This document shows, piece after piece, positions 20,061-31,228 of a DNA stretch of 64,000 nt (its first letter is position 1; each line of letters begins with the position of its first letter). Made by a program: the position numbers and the translations under genes. Origin of the DNA: Aporrectodea caliginosa. Taxonomy: Eukaryota > Annelida > Clitellata > Crassiclitellata > Lumbricidae. The stretch is taken from NCBI GenBank assembly GCA_020284085.1, contig JACEVL010000021.1, positions 171,501 through 235,500 of the forward strand, read 5' to 3'. Under the pieces are notes generated by a model. It made no database searches and had not been told where the DNA came from. It was given only the letters and a program-made list of their open reading frames with translations.

Positions 20061-21420
20061 TTTCAATGAATTGATCGAGTGAACTTCTTCACCATCGCTG
20101 TGTCCTTATCATAAGACTTAGTATTATAGTTTTAATAGGCGCTATGCCTTTGAAGGTCACCGTGTACGAGCCGTGCTAGACCGGGATTTAAATCTCTGAA
20201 ATAAGCCGCCATCGGGAGGCAACTGCGAAACGCATGCACTCTCACACAGAGGCACACTGTAACCAATGCAGCAAACTGAGACAGCACATTACTCGAATAG
20301 GCCTTCAAGTGACATCTAGAGGACGGCTCATCAGTTTGAACAACATTGCAGTTTATGATTGAATCCAGCTTATGAAGCATCTCTTCACTTCTTAAAATAA
20401 TGTTTACCTACTCGAAAATGGGGTCTAAATGGAGCTCTTGTTATTAATTGGTGAACTTTTTATTGCGACGGCGGTGTCCGGTTAGTAGGCTACCAATTTA
20501 AAAAGTGGTGGTTATAGTCAGCGCCACTCTTTTTGGCCCTCTGTTGGAATATTTTTTGCAACGTGACAACGTGATTAGCAACGAAAATTAACGGTGTTTT
20601 CGTGCATACTTAACTATCAGCTTGGTCAACATACCTAGAGTTCTATAGAAGCGAATTTTTAGGCCATCACGTTCACCCAAATCTTACTTACATTTTTTCT
20701 TTATAGTAGCCTTTGTGTATGTAAGTTGTGAAGCGGTGTGTCTTCCTGCTTGATCAATAAACGAATATATATCATAACTTGTGAAGCGTAGTGTAAGCAA
20801 TCGTGTAGGCCTCATTTTCATATCTGCAAATGACCTTTAAGTGGCGGGCAGAGCATAATAAATTCGTATGTGGTGGAAGAGGATGTAGGATGAGGGAGGG
20901 AGAAGAGGGAAGTGAAGGAGAGGAGAGGGAGGATGTAATTTTAAGTTGCAGACTTCTGCCCTCAATAAATCGAGCACGACTAGACGAACATGTTTCTTTG
21001 TCGGCTTCATTCAGCATACACTCCAAGAAAACATCGTGCAATAACACGTTCGGGTCCAGTAATATTGTCGATGATCATTTCCCTCCCGCCACGGTTTTAT
21101 GGTCTTAAATTGCAATGCGGTGTCCATAAAAGACTGAATGCAAGTATCATTAACCTGAATATGAAGCAGTTTCAAGGGTACACATCACATGCACAAATTT
21201 ACTGTATTGCAAACAATGCCTGTTATATGTGCACAATAATCACGTGAGCTTAACTAGACTCTCGACCTTATTAAGCTAGAGCAATAGGATAGACAATAGA
21301 CATTGCAGGCAGTTAGGTAAAACTCGCTCGCTTGATCACCGCAGCCCTATCAGTTACAGCCAGTGGTGAAGTTGTTCATACGCAGGTAATCCAATTACAA
21401 TTTATAATAATAATAATGAT
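20061..21420. other. Unassigned spacer
   Basis: No conserved protein, repeat boundary or structured RNA recognised. Short open frames here have no recognisable motif. A purine-rich GAGGGAGGGAGAAGAGGGAA tract lies near 20890. Confidence 0.4.
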
Positions 21421-21986
<566 letters not shown>

Positions 21987-22198
21987 ATCAGATACACCAT
22001 TATTTCTATATATCCTGTTTACTTTCACCTCGCTATTATCTCTAATGTTTGCCTAGGAACATGCTTGCAGTTTCTCACGCTATTCTTAGCATTTCTTATC
22101 TCATGCTGAGGGACTTCAACTTCGTTGTTTCCAATCAACACCTGATAAACATTCGTTTAATTTAACCTGTCACAGAAAAATGAGCTCTTTGTCTCTCA

Positions 22199-22202
<4 letters not shown>

Positions 22203-22232
<30 letters not shown>

Positions 22233-22590
22233 TATAATTATAATAATAAGGTTTACTTTGGTTAAGAAGACTAACATCTGTATGAGAACCACCACTAGCA
22301 TTAATTTTTTTGCATGTCTCTAATAACCCATCTAATCGAGCCTGGCCTTGAAGATGTCGAGTGTCTCGATTTTTAAAATCTAAAAACTATCTGTAGAATC
22401 TATAACTGGTATTCGTTATTCGCTATTCGGATAAATAAATGATACGTGAAACTAATCTATGCATTAAATTTTAGTCGTCTATCATAGTGTGAACAAAAAT
22501 GACATTAACCTATTTTTTTCTATTTCTTTATCGGTTTCCAGAGCTCTCTACAATGGTAAAGCCAATTAATAAAAAAAACTAGAAGCGTCT
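22203..22590. other. Short (AAT)n tract and spacer
   Basis: An (AAT)n tract runs from 22203 to 22248. The rest to 22590 has no recognised feature. Confidence 0.6.
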
Positions 22591-22629
22591 AAATGGCCGG
22601 TCTCCCTTCATGCGTGTCATATCTCTTCT

Positions 22630-22830
22630 TGCCTCATGATCTAATTTTGAGGCACGAAGTAATTGTGAGTGAAGGACTTGCTCTATGTCCTTGCACAATA
22701 ACTGTCAAAGAGCAGGCTGTAATACAAACCGTAGTCGTGATCTATACATTTCTGAAGCGCTACCTGAAGCTAAACGCAGGGCACAAGCTTATTCACGAGC
22801 GCTGCTTTGTGGTGATAACGATGTCCCTTT
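22630..22830 (-). mobile_element. SINE/L2-tail relic
   Basis: The minus strand reads AGCGCTCGTGAATAAGC, then GAGCAAGTCCTTCACTCACA. The first block matches the L2 3' end at 60.8 kb and the second the SINE body at 57.94 kb. The order suggests two adjacent pieces. Confidence 0.55.
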
Positions 22831-23036
22831 GCCAGCCAAATCTTCTTATATGTATGTTAGGGTTGTCCACAAAAATCATGTTACAGATTTCAGTTGTCCA
22901 CAAGGCTAATTTTGTTCTTTATAACGATTATAACAATCATGCAAAATTTTAATGAAAAGAAAGAAAATTTAGAGGTCAACCCATTTGACAGTTTTTATGT
23001 TATCTAAACAAAAATAGGTAAATTGTTCCGCAATGG

Positions 23037-24125
23037 TTAATCTTTGACGTGAGCGCTGTCTTGGATGGAGTTGGGAAATTCGTGCGATGGTTTGCGAACT
23101 ACAGTTTCTGTTTCTCGTTCATCAGTTGCTGCGAAATAAGCATCTGGGTTCATTGATGGCCATTTTTTCTGAAATCGCTCGAATAGTTGATTGACCTTTG
23201 GTTGGACCAAACAAAGACAAGAAGACATTATTTTGACAAGACTACTTTCATGACTTGATGACGGCATGCAATCCAGACCATTTCAGTTCCCAAGGCTTTT
23301 CAATTCTAACGCATGCGCCTTTATGAAGCCGTGTGTTGGGACAAAATACGAGGCTTTTGATCTGTAAACTCAGATTCCATTTCTCAATTACTTCCACACA
23401 GGCCTTAGCCTGAGACTTACCTGTACCTCTCTCCATTTTTGGAATTGCAAAAAGTTTTTCCTGACCATTTCTAGTGACAATAACAACTATGCGGTCCACA
23501 CTTTCCTTTGATCCTTTGGTCGGGCAACATTCTGCGGTCCCAGTGCAGCAATGAGGGTCCTGCCAGTGAACACTCCTTTTCTTCCATTGCATCTGTCTCT
23601 CGTCTTCCTTTTATTCTAGATTTTCTGATTGAACTTCGCATAATATTATAATGTGATTTCTGAAATTTCATGGCCAAGCGCTTGCGCAACAACTCCAGCT
23701 ATAAACACATCACCACGGTCTGGAAGGCAACACGATCCAAAGCACCAACAACATCATAGGACTGGAAGACTGTTCTTAGATATCTTTTTTGACGATGAAG
23801 CAGCATTAGCAGCTGCTGATGTAGACATTGTAGACGTGCATGACTGAATTGGCTGATACCCATCATCTCTTCTGACTTAGTCAACGCAGAAAGTTCACCT
23901 TCTTTTTCAATAATGCCCTTTGCCTTATGTTCTTCGTATTTCACTTTCACCATTCTCTCCTTTTCCTGTCGTTACCTTTTTTTCTGCTTTTTCTTTTGCT
24001 GCTGTATTCAAATCTACTCCACTCATGCCACTGGAAAATACTTTTTCTCTTTGCATTTGAAGGAATTCTCTATTTTCTTCCTGCTGGATTTCTGTCATAA
24101 TGTCTTTTGTGGCAATATGAAACAA
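23037..24125 (-). pseudogene. Transposase-like relic with frameshifts
   Basis: The minus strand carries a coiled, charged N-terminal part (24125-23925: EIQQEENREFLQMQREKVF). After frame changes it reads LHWDRRMLPDQ and then VIVTRNGQEKLFAIPKMERG, QAKACVEVIEKWNLSL, GACVRIEK and FERFQKKWPSMNPDAYFA, ending at 23037. This order of blocks (LHWDxKxLPD, KLLAIPK..GTG, W.L..., GA.LE) is one I recognise from uncharacterised transposon-associated proteins of aquatic invertebrates. I cannot name the superfamily with certainty. Several frameshifts make it non-functional. Confidence 0.55.
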
Positions 24126-27100
24126 TTCTTGAAGATAATTTTATAACATGTCTTCTGACACCCTGTCGCTTTCTCGCTGTGTGTTCTATGAACCTTCAGA
24201 GCCAGGTAGTACTGATACTTTGACAGTTTTCTTACGCACGAGTCAAATCGCTACGTTAGTATTCTGGCTCGCTTCCAAATACAAATAATTGCGTCACAGG
24301 CCATTTTGTAACTTTCCGGAAGGGTTCTTCCTTCAGTGGTATGATGAAACCAATGTAGTTGCAATACATCCAGTAGGGTGGTTCTTAAAAATCAAAGGTT
24401 GAAACTAATGTTCGCCAAGGTTCCATTTGGTTACATTCCTTCCAGAAACATCACACAAAAAGTTGTATGAAAATTTTTTAATATTTAGGACTGCCACAAC
24501 ACCATCAAAGTTTCACCTTTTATCAAATATAGGAGCACTTGAACAGTAAGCATAATAGTTGTAAGCAACCATGAAAAGTGAACACTTAAACCAGGAATAA
24601 ATTCAACTGCCTGTAGTAGATCCAGATTACATCACAATTACATTTATTGCATGCCTGGTACACTGTAAATCCTCAGGACGCCGGACGCGTCCAGCAGCAC
24701 ATCTGAGGCGTTCTATAAATTAACACGGGTGTGCAGAAATAAGCGTCGTGCGTTCAAGTTAGGCTACGGCAAACAGACTGTGGTATGCATGTACGTCAAA
24801 GACGCTGAAACTGTAAATATCTCTAAGATAGGTCTAGCCTACTTAAAAAACAGAATTCATTATGTAAATCATGCTAAAAAAATTCCAAATCAAGTCTGAA
24901 GACTGCCAAACAACAACAATGGCGCGATATAACGATCAAAATCAACATGTAACACTGAAGCGTAATACGATCAAAACCAATAATAAATGGCATGAATAAC
25001 ATTTTAATTCCAATAGGCTAGCATTTGTGCGTGAAGCAAGCTGAACACGAGACTCAATGTACGTTGGAGCTGCATATTTTGAACATCGGCGTTCTATTAA
25101 GTACCCGTTGGTGTGCGATATTTGAACGCTAGCGTTCATAGATTCAACCACGCCATGATGAATATTAATCATGTCTTCGTCCGCGAATTCGTGATCTTTC
25201 CATAAATAGTTCGCTAAGGTTGTATTACGTATTCCCTTGGGCATCGCAGTAGAAATTTTAATGAATTGAGATAATTATTATAATAATCTTGTGTTTCGCT
25301 TTGTTTATTATAATATATTCTTTCATTTTGCAAAGCAGGTTAAACCATTCGTGCATCGAGGCGCGACCATGAATATTAATGATGTCTACGTACGCGACCA
25401 GATTTCGATGTGGGCGGTTATATGTTTTGAAATACTGCTATGTAATGGTAATGCTGAAGTTTTATTTTCAACGATATTGAGGAAAAACTCATTTGAACAG
25501 GTTCGTTTTGTGCTTTAGTTGTTGTAGAAATACACAAGCGTGAGTATGACTTCGCGCGAAATGTACAAACGTAACCTCATAATTATATTCAATTGCAAAC
25601 TGCAAAGTAGGGCCAACTTTAAGACGACGCTACAATAGTCCTTGTAATATCGCAACTTCTGATTCCTCGGTTTCATTGATGAGGGTAATTATCCCATTTA
25701 GCACTTAACATGGATATTCATTGCTTTCGGTGCAATTCTTGTTTTTTGTAATAGTTGTGCTGAAGACCAGTGACATTATTTTTATCACAATTTTTCATTG
25801 CTATAAATTTACCAAAATGCAAGGAGCAATTCAATGTTCCATGGTGAAAACAAATACCCGGGGTAGTTAATAATCACGGCAATCAAATTACTTTTGAATG
25901 TAACTTCTTCTCAAGGATGTATTTATAACAGTTTAATTTGCTGATTGTTCACACCATTTTATAAACTAAAATTGATGCATTTCAACTGCTAAAATATATT
26001 TCTATATTTGATATTTACAACCCATCCAGTATACCTAAACTATAGACAATGATGACTTGTAAATTGCCTCTCTGTGTCTGCCTGCCTGCCTTTCAACCTA
26101 CATAATGTTCAGTCAAACTTCATCTATTACAGTTTTATATATACACTGTAGTACCAGTCATTTTGAATGTTGGCACTTTGTTTCAGAATAGTGCAGACAG
26201 TGCTGTGGCACAGTCTTTGGAGACATCGCAGAGTGAGCCCTGCACATCGTTGTTCAGAGAGAGGGCGAAGAAATAACCCGCGTTTTCATTGTGGGTGACA
26301 CAGCAGTAATAAAAGTGCCAAGACCGATATTCTGAGTGCCACCCTGCTGCTGCTTGTCTCGTACTATGTTTTAGACCTAGAATACCCTAGGTTTTATGCT
26401 AATTTTTGGATATTCTCCAGACTCTAGCAATTATATGAAGGACACCAGCAAGCACGTGCAAATTTTTCATTAAGAAACTGTGCTGTTACAGAAAGTTTGC
26501 CGGAGTCATTACCCGATGATTAACCATAATATCATATCCTGTGACACTGACAAAATCTGAAAGAACCATTCATTATTGGCAGGATTTTCTGTGTGCTAAA
26601 GTTGAACGTGGAATTTGAATGTTTACAATTATCATCAGTGTCAATGGCAGTGTTGTAAATTTCTAGTTAATTTGGAATATAAGTAGTTCTGTTGGGATTG
26701 CTTGTGTGGTTATATATTTTTAATTAGCATTTGAATTTTAATTTAAACATTCTTGAGACTTGCTAATGGGTCATCAACATCCGGAAAGAGGGAGGGTCAT
26801 ACAAATGCAGACAAGGGGAGGATGTCTTATGACTTAAGCAGATGTCCAGATGGGTCTACATGTACAAAGTTTGTAGTTCAACCTGTGCTTTAAGCACCAT
26901 ACTTCAGTTATAAGATGGCAGACATTGATTTCAGTTTTTACAGCTTTAAGTGCAGTAATTGACGTATGGAAACTTGCTTTAATTTCATATTGCAAGTACT
27001 CAGACATTTCAATTATGCATGTGCTTGGAAATTAAAATTACAGAACAAGTAGTTCAGTAAGGATGTTTTCTGTATGTTAGTGCATTATTACTGTTCATTG

Positions 27101-27231
27101 GCTTTGGAGTGCAGTGTCTGCAAAGTGGGAGGGCATTTAAGGCCAAAAGCGGACAAGGGGTGAGGGAGGGGTCCAAGGAGGTACTTTTTGCGGACGTCCT
27201 TAATAGACGACCCTGCAATTGCATTGAAGTA

Positions 27232-29110
27232 GGGTGGTCCGGGGAAATATGGACACCTTAAGAATTTTTCATCATTTGAGCAGTCCATACACATGTAAAA
27301 AAGATATTATTGTATAATATGAAGCAGAATTGCTATATCTTTTAATAGGACAACTGCATTTTGTGATATTCTAAAATGTTATTGGTTGAGAACAAAAAGA
27401 AATATTTTCTAAAGTGTCCATATAACCCCAGGGTGTGGGGAAATACGGACACAGTATGTCCACTTTACCCCACATATGTCCATAACAACAGCATCATTAT
27501 AGGCTACTAGTATCAATCATTTGAAAAGCAGAGGGATTTAATTTTGCACAGCAAGGTAACAGTTTAGGCATATAACAAACATTTTTGCCTAGTTTATACA
27601 GGAAAACCTTACTAGAATTAATATGGAGAGGAAATTATTCCAAAAGGACAAGTTTACTTTAGAAATGTAAACTTCACAATTAACTTGCAAATACGAAAGC
27701 CAAGCCAAAGCAAAAGATAAACATAAAAACTCATTACAATCAGTAGGCCCTACCTAATCACTGTCATTGCAAATCTCACAGAAATGTATCTTGATCATCA
27801 CCAGCTCCTGCACAACTGTCGTGTGCCCAGAGATTGCATTTCTGGCACGAAATCTAACTCTCAGCAGAAGCTGAAAATAAGACAGCACAATAGATATATG
27901 TGTCATCTTCTTCATCTTCTTCAATTTCAGATAGTTTTCTTTTTCTTGTTATCTTTTTCTTAATTTTCCTTTCGACTATTTTCTTTCCTGTTTACTTTTC
28001 TATGTTCTTTCCATTTTTCTCTTCATTTATCTTTCATTAACCTTCCGCATTTTCTTTTCCATAATATTTTCTTCTTTCTTTTCTTTGTTCTTTCCAGGTC
28101 CTTTTGAAGGAGTTATCTTCTTTTTATTCCTTTCTAACATGGTTTTAGATTGTGCTACGAGAAACAGTTCGCTTTTTCTCCTACTAAATTCCATGGCGAA
28201 TCACTAAAGTGATTTTTGCATTAAGAATGTCTGAAAATTATGTTTTCGGGATTTCTGTATCTGCAGCTGTTGATGGAACAAGATCATCGTTGACCTGATA
28301 ATACTGCTGGACTGCTGAGTCGGCTGATATTCCACCTCTTGTTGCGGCTTTAAACTTGTTGGATTACCCATAACTGTCTTCATAGAACTTACACATCTTT
28401 TCAATTTCAGTTTCCTTCGTAAGGTCGTACGTGGAGCATTATAATCTTTGGCAGCTTTCTTTAACGACATTCCACCTTCAACGGCAGCGACAGCAATATC
28501 TGCATCTTCTCCTGACCATTGTGCTCTCAAGTTCTTGTACAGTCTAACCATGTCTCTATTTTAAAAAACCCTTGTTACTAGGCTATAGGGCTAGGCACAA
28601 GTTTGGGCGGTAGGTCTAATAATACAAATGAAATAGTGCTATTCCTAACACTTAGGTAATCATATCGGGGCAATATGGACATTGCACAGTGTTATATGGA
28701 CACTGGCCATATTACCCAGACTAGTAGTGACCATATAGCCCCAATTGAGTAGCAGTAATAATTTTGTGAAAATGGCGTTCTACCATGTGCAATGCAATTA
28801 ATAAAAACTAGGTTTTGAAGGCCAGATGCAATAACAAATCAATGGAATTTTTATGAAAATTTCATCCAACAAAATCATTGTGAAAAAATTGTAAGTTATG
28901 CTCACCATTTAATTTATGAAAATATGTCAAATATTGAAAAAATTCGAGGAAACTTCTAAACTCAACAAGTAGTCTTCTCGCTATAATTACGAAATTCACC
29001 GGAAAGAGAATAAGTATGATACTGCACTAGAATTACCATAGACTTGATAGTTAGCTAGAATGATGGGGTGACCATAAAACCCGGGGTGACCGTATTACCC
29101 CGGGCGACCC
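27232..29110 (-). mobile_element. Inner pogo-like element, internally deleted
   Basis: The termini GGGTGGTCCGGGGAAATATG and (inward) GGGTCGCCCGGGGTAATACG are inverted repeats flanked by TA (27230-27231, 29111-29112). Further GGGG.AATATGGACA-type motifs occur subterminally (about 27418-27480, 28670-28745). It carries the DNA-binding N-terminus of a pogo-type transposase on the minus strand, but no DDE catalytic domain. Confidence 0.78.
28204..28551 (-). pseudogene. Pogo-like transposase N-terminus (Psq-type HTH)
   Basis: Starts MVRLYKNLRAQWSGED and continues AVAAVEGGMSLKKAAKDYNA and PRTTLRRKL. This is the Psq/CENP-B-N-like helix-turn-helix (residues about 8-50) that binds the transposon ends. 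After about 55 residues the text becomes Gln/Ser-rich and ends at 115 residues. The second HTH and the DDE domain are missing, so it is a truncated, non-autonomous remnant. An alternative is a small domesticated DNA-binding protein, but its position between matching TIRs favours the transposon. Confidence 0.75.
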
Positions 29111-29559
29111 TATGGCTATAAAATTATAAATTCATATCTCATAATTCTGACTTTCAGATATAGCTGTGCTAATATTTTGTCTTAATTTTTGGACTGCATT
29201 ATACTGTAGCATGCAATGGGGGACTCTGTGAGCAGTTCCTTTAAGCGGCGATAGGCGTCGCCAGTATGTGATGTGGTCCACTTTAGCGTAAATAAACCAT
29301 AGACATCATATATTAAATGTAAGATGTCTATGAAATAAACCGTTATATATATGAGGTCGTTGAAATAAACCTACCGCACAACACAGCACACAATTTTACC
29401 TCGGGTAGCCAAACTGCATACCATCCTGGCGCCACCTATAGCAGCCATTTTTACAGAGTCCCCCATTGCTTTCGTGATATATATATATATATCTGTTTTA
29501 TCAGAACTGAACATTTGTGTTCATGGCAAGTCTTCATAGGTTGGGAACACTAGTGTTAA

Positions 29560-29925
29560 TGAAGGGCACATTGTTTTGTTCCGTTCATGAGCACTAGCGT
29601 TTAGAACAGGGTTTGAACGCCAGGACGCGTTCTATTAGTGTTACATTTACGCGTTAAAGCATTTGCACACGTCATGCGTTAACGAGTAGAACACCCATCA
29701 AGCGTTTAAAAATCGAACACTAGTGTTCAGAAATTTAATGCTAGCGTTAACATTAGAAACACCCGGACGCGTTCTATTGGTGACGCATATAGGTGTTCAA
29801 TAATCGAAACACTAGTGTTAAAAATCTTAATGCCAGCGTTAACATTAGAAACGCCCGGACGCGTTCTATTAGTGTTACAATTCGGCTTTTAAAAATGTGT
29901 TCTAGTTGTGAACACCCGGCTTTAG
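29560..29925. repeat. Direct repeats with CCGGACGCGTTCTATT and AACACTAGTGTT
   Basis: About 100-150-bp units. ACGCGTTCTATTAGTG-type blocks occur at about 29627, 29770 and 29863, alternating with AACACTAGTGTT or AATGCTAGCGTTA dyads. They lie at the right end of the middle TA-flanked element. Confidence 0.65.
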
Positions 29926-30703
29926 AGTGTAACTAGTGATTACACTGATTAGTGATTAAAATTATTTATTAGAGTTATTATTATTATTTAGGAAATGGTA
30001 AAAAGTTAATAACTTCTACAAATTTGGGCATATTCTGAAAATTAACACATAATTTTATTCAGTTTTAAGAGCTCTGTCTAGTGATATACTGAATGGCAGT
30101 TAATTAGTTTTCAATTAGAATATTTTACAAGAAAACCTACAATTTTCTCGCAAAACGCTTTGTCTCGTAACTTTGGCCATCTGGTGGGGGCGGAAGATAT
30201 TAATATTTTAAAAAAATTTGAACAGTTTTTGATCCATGTCATTAGGCAACTTTTGTTGCCATTACTTTTCGAATTTCTAATTTTCGATTTTTTCCCCACT
30301 GCACCCGTTTGTGTATGCTTAGTCGAATAGATTTGTAGTTATCGGTCTCAGGAACTCACGGATCAAATACCACTAAAATGCCAATAAAAATTAATAATAA
30401 ATAATCAACGAGAACATAAACATTGTAGAAATTATTTTTCAGTTGTGCTTAAGTAAATTCATCCAGCTTTTCTGTTGAAAACTAAACATAGGTCCAAAAA
30501 TGCGAATCAAATACTTACATTCGAAATTACGAAAATTATTTGTAAAAGTCAAAATTTCAAAGACGTTGTGGCAGTCCTAGATATTGTTCAATCCTGATAA
30601 TTTTTGGGCTACATTACTTCTAAACCAATTGGCACGGAATGCCGGGTTGGCGAAAGTAAACAACTGACGTTGAAAATTTTCCATTAGAAATGCAACCACC
30701 CTA

Positions 30704-31225
30704 ACATCCAGGCTACGTCGTAATCTTGCTGTAGATAACTGAGAGATTTGCTTACCCAATAGTCAGTGCTTTGGGTCAGATCTCAAACCAGATGAAGCCA
30801 TATTAGTCTAGTGACGATTGGCAAAAAAACAATATGCACACAAGTAAAATGTTGAGAATGGGTTGATCTCTAAACGTTGCACAATCAGGCTTAAATTGAA
30901 CAGGCAAACTATCTATCCCAGTGGACAAAAACAAGCCTTGTGGAGAAATGATTCCACAAACTTAAACTTTTTTGTGTGGTTTCTGTACCATCCTAATGTA
31001 TGTGTATAATTATATAGTTGTGTTTATTACTTCATTAAAGGTTAGCCTAAGTGATGCTAGGTAGGTGACGGTAGTCTAATCGATTAATGTTAATTAATTA
31101 AACCCACCATCCGAGAATCGAGAATATGAATGATGAAGTGGAAGAACACGGAATTAACTAGAATTGTGTTCCTCCTCCTGTTGATGATAATGGTGAGCGC
31201 TTAGGAGAAATATGTTTTTTTATTT
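30704..31225. other. Upstream region of cGLR copy C
   Basis: AT-rich, no repeat recognised. A non-coding 5' exon and promoter of copy C could lie here or further left. The pyrimidine-rich TTTTTTTATTTAG at 31215-31227 is a good 3' splice-site candidate. Confidence 0.45.
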
Positions 31226-31228
31226 AGG
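31213..31228 (+). promoter_or_regulatory. Predicted 3' splice acceptor before copy C start codon
   Basis: Pyrimidine-rich TTTTTTTATTTAG followed by G-ATG. The same AG-G-ATG arrangement precedes copy D on the minus strand (AACTTAG-G-ATG, 46083-46076). This implies a 5' non-coding exon. Confidence 0.6.

Larger units (their letters stand above)
24661..29929. mobile_element. Middle TA-flanked DNA element with CACTNTAAA termini
   Basis: The termini CACTGTAAATCC and (inward from right) CACTCTAAAGCC are flanked by TA at 24659-24660 and 29930-29931. Subterminal regions on both sides carry the same unusual features: GGACGCGT near the ends and dyads such as GAACGCTAGCGTTC (25130) and AACACTAGTGTT (29720, 29810). 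The element hosts the pogo-like element at 27232-29110. From 25.2 to 27.2 kb I see no gene. Confidence 0.5.
24376..30701. mobile_element. Outer TA-flanked DNA element (6.3 kb composite) with about 160-bp TIRs
   Basis: The left end GGGTGGTT at 24376 and the right end (inward) GGGTGGTT at 30701 are each flanked outside by TA (24374-24375, 30702-30703). The arms remain alignable inward, most clearly at AATATTTAGGACTGCCACAA (about 24480) versus AATATCTAGGACTGCCACAA (about 30590), and then an AAAGTTTCACCTTTTA-type block. This fits a Tc1/mariner or pogo-type element. Most of its length is a later insertion (24661-29929). No transposase is recognised in the remaining native part. Confidence 0.65.
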
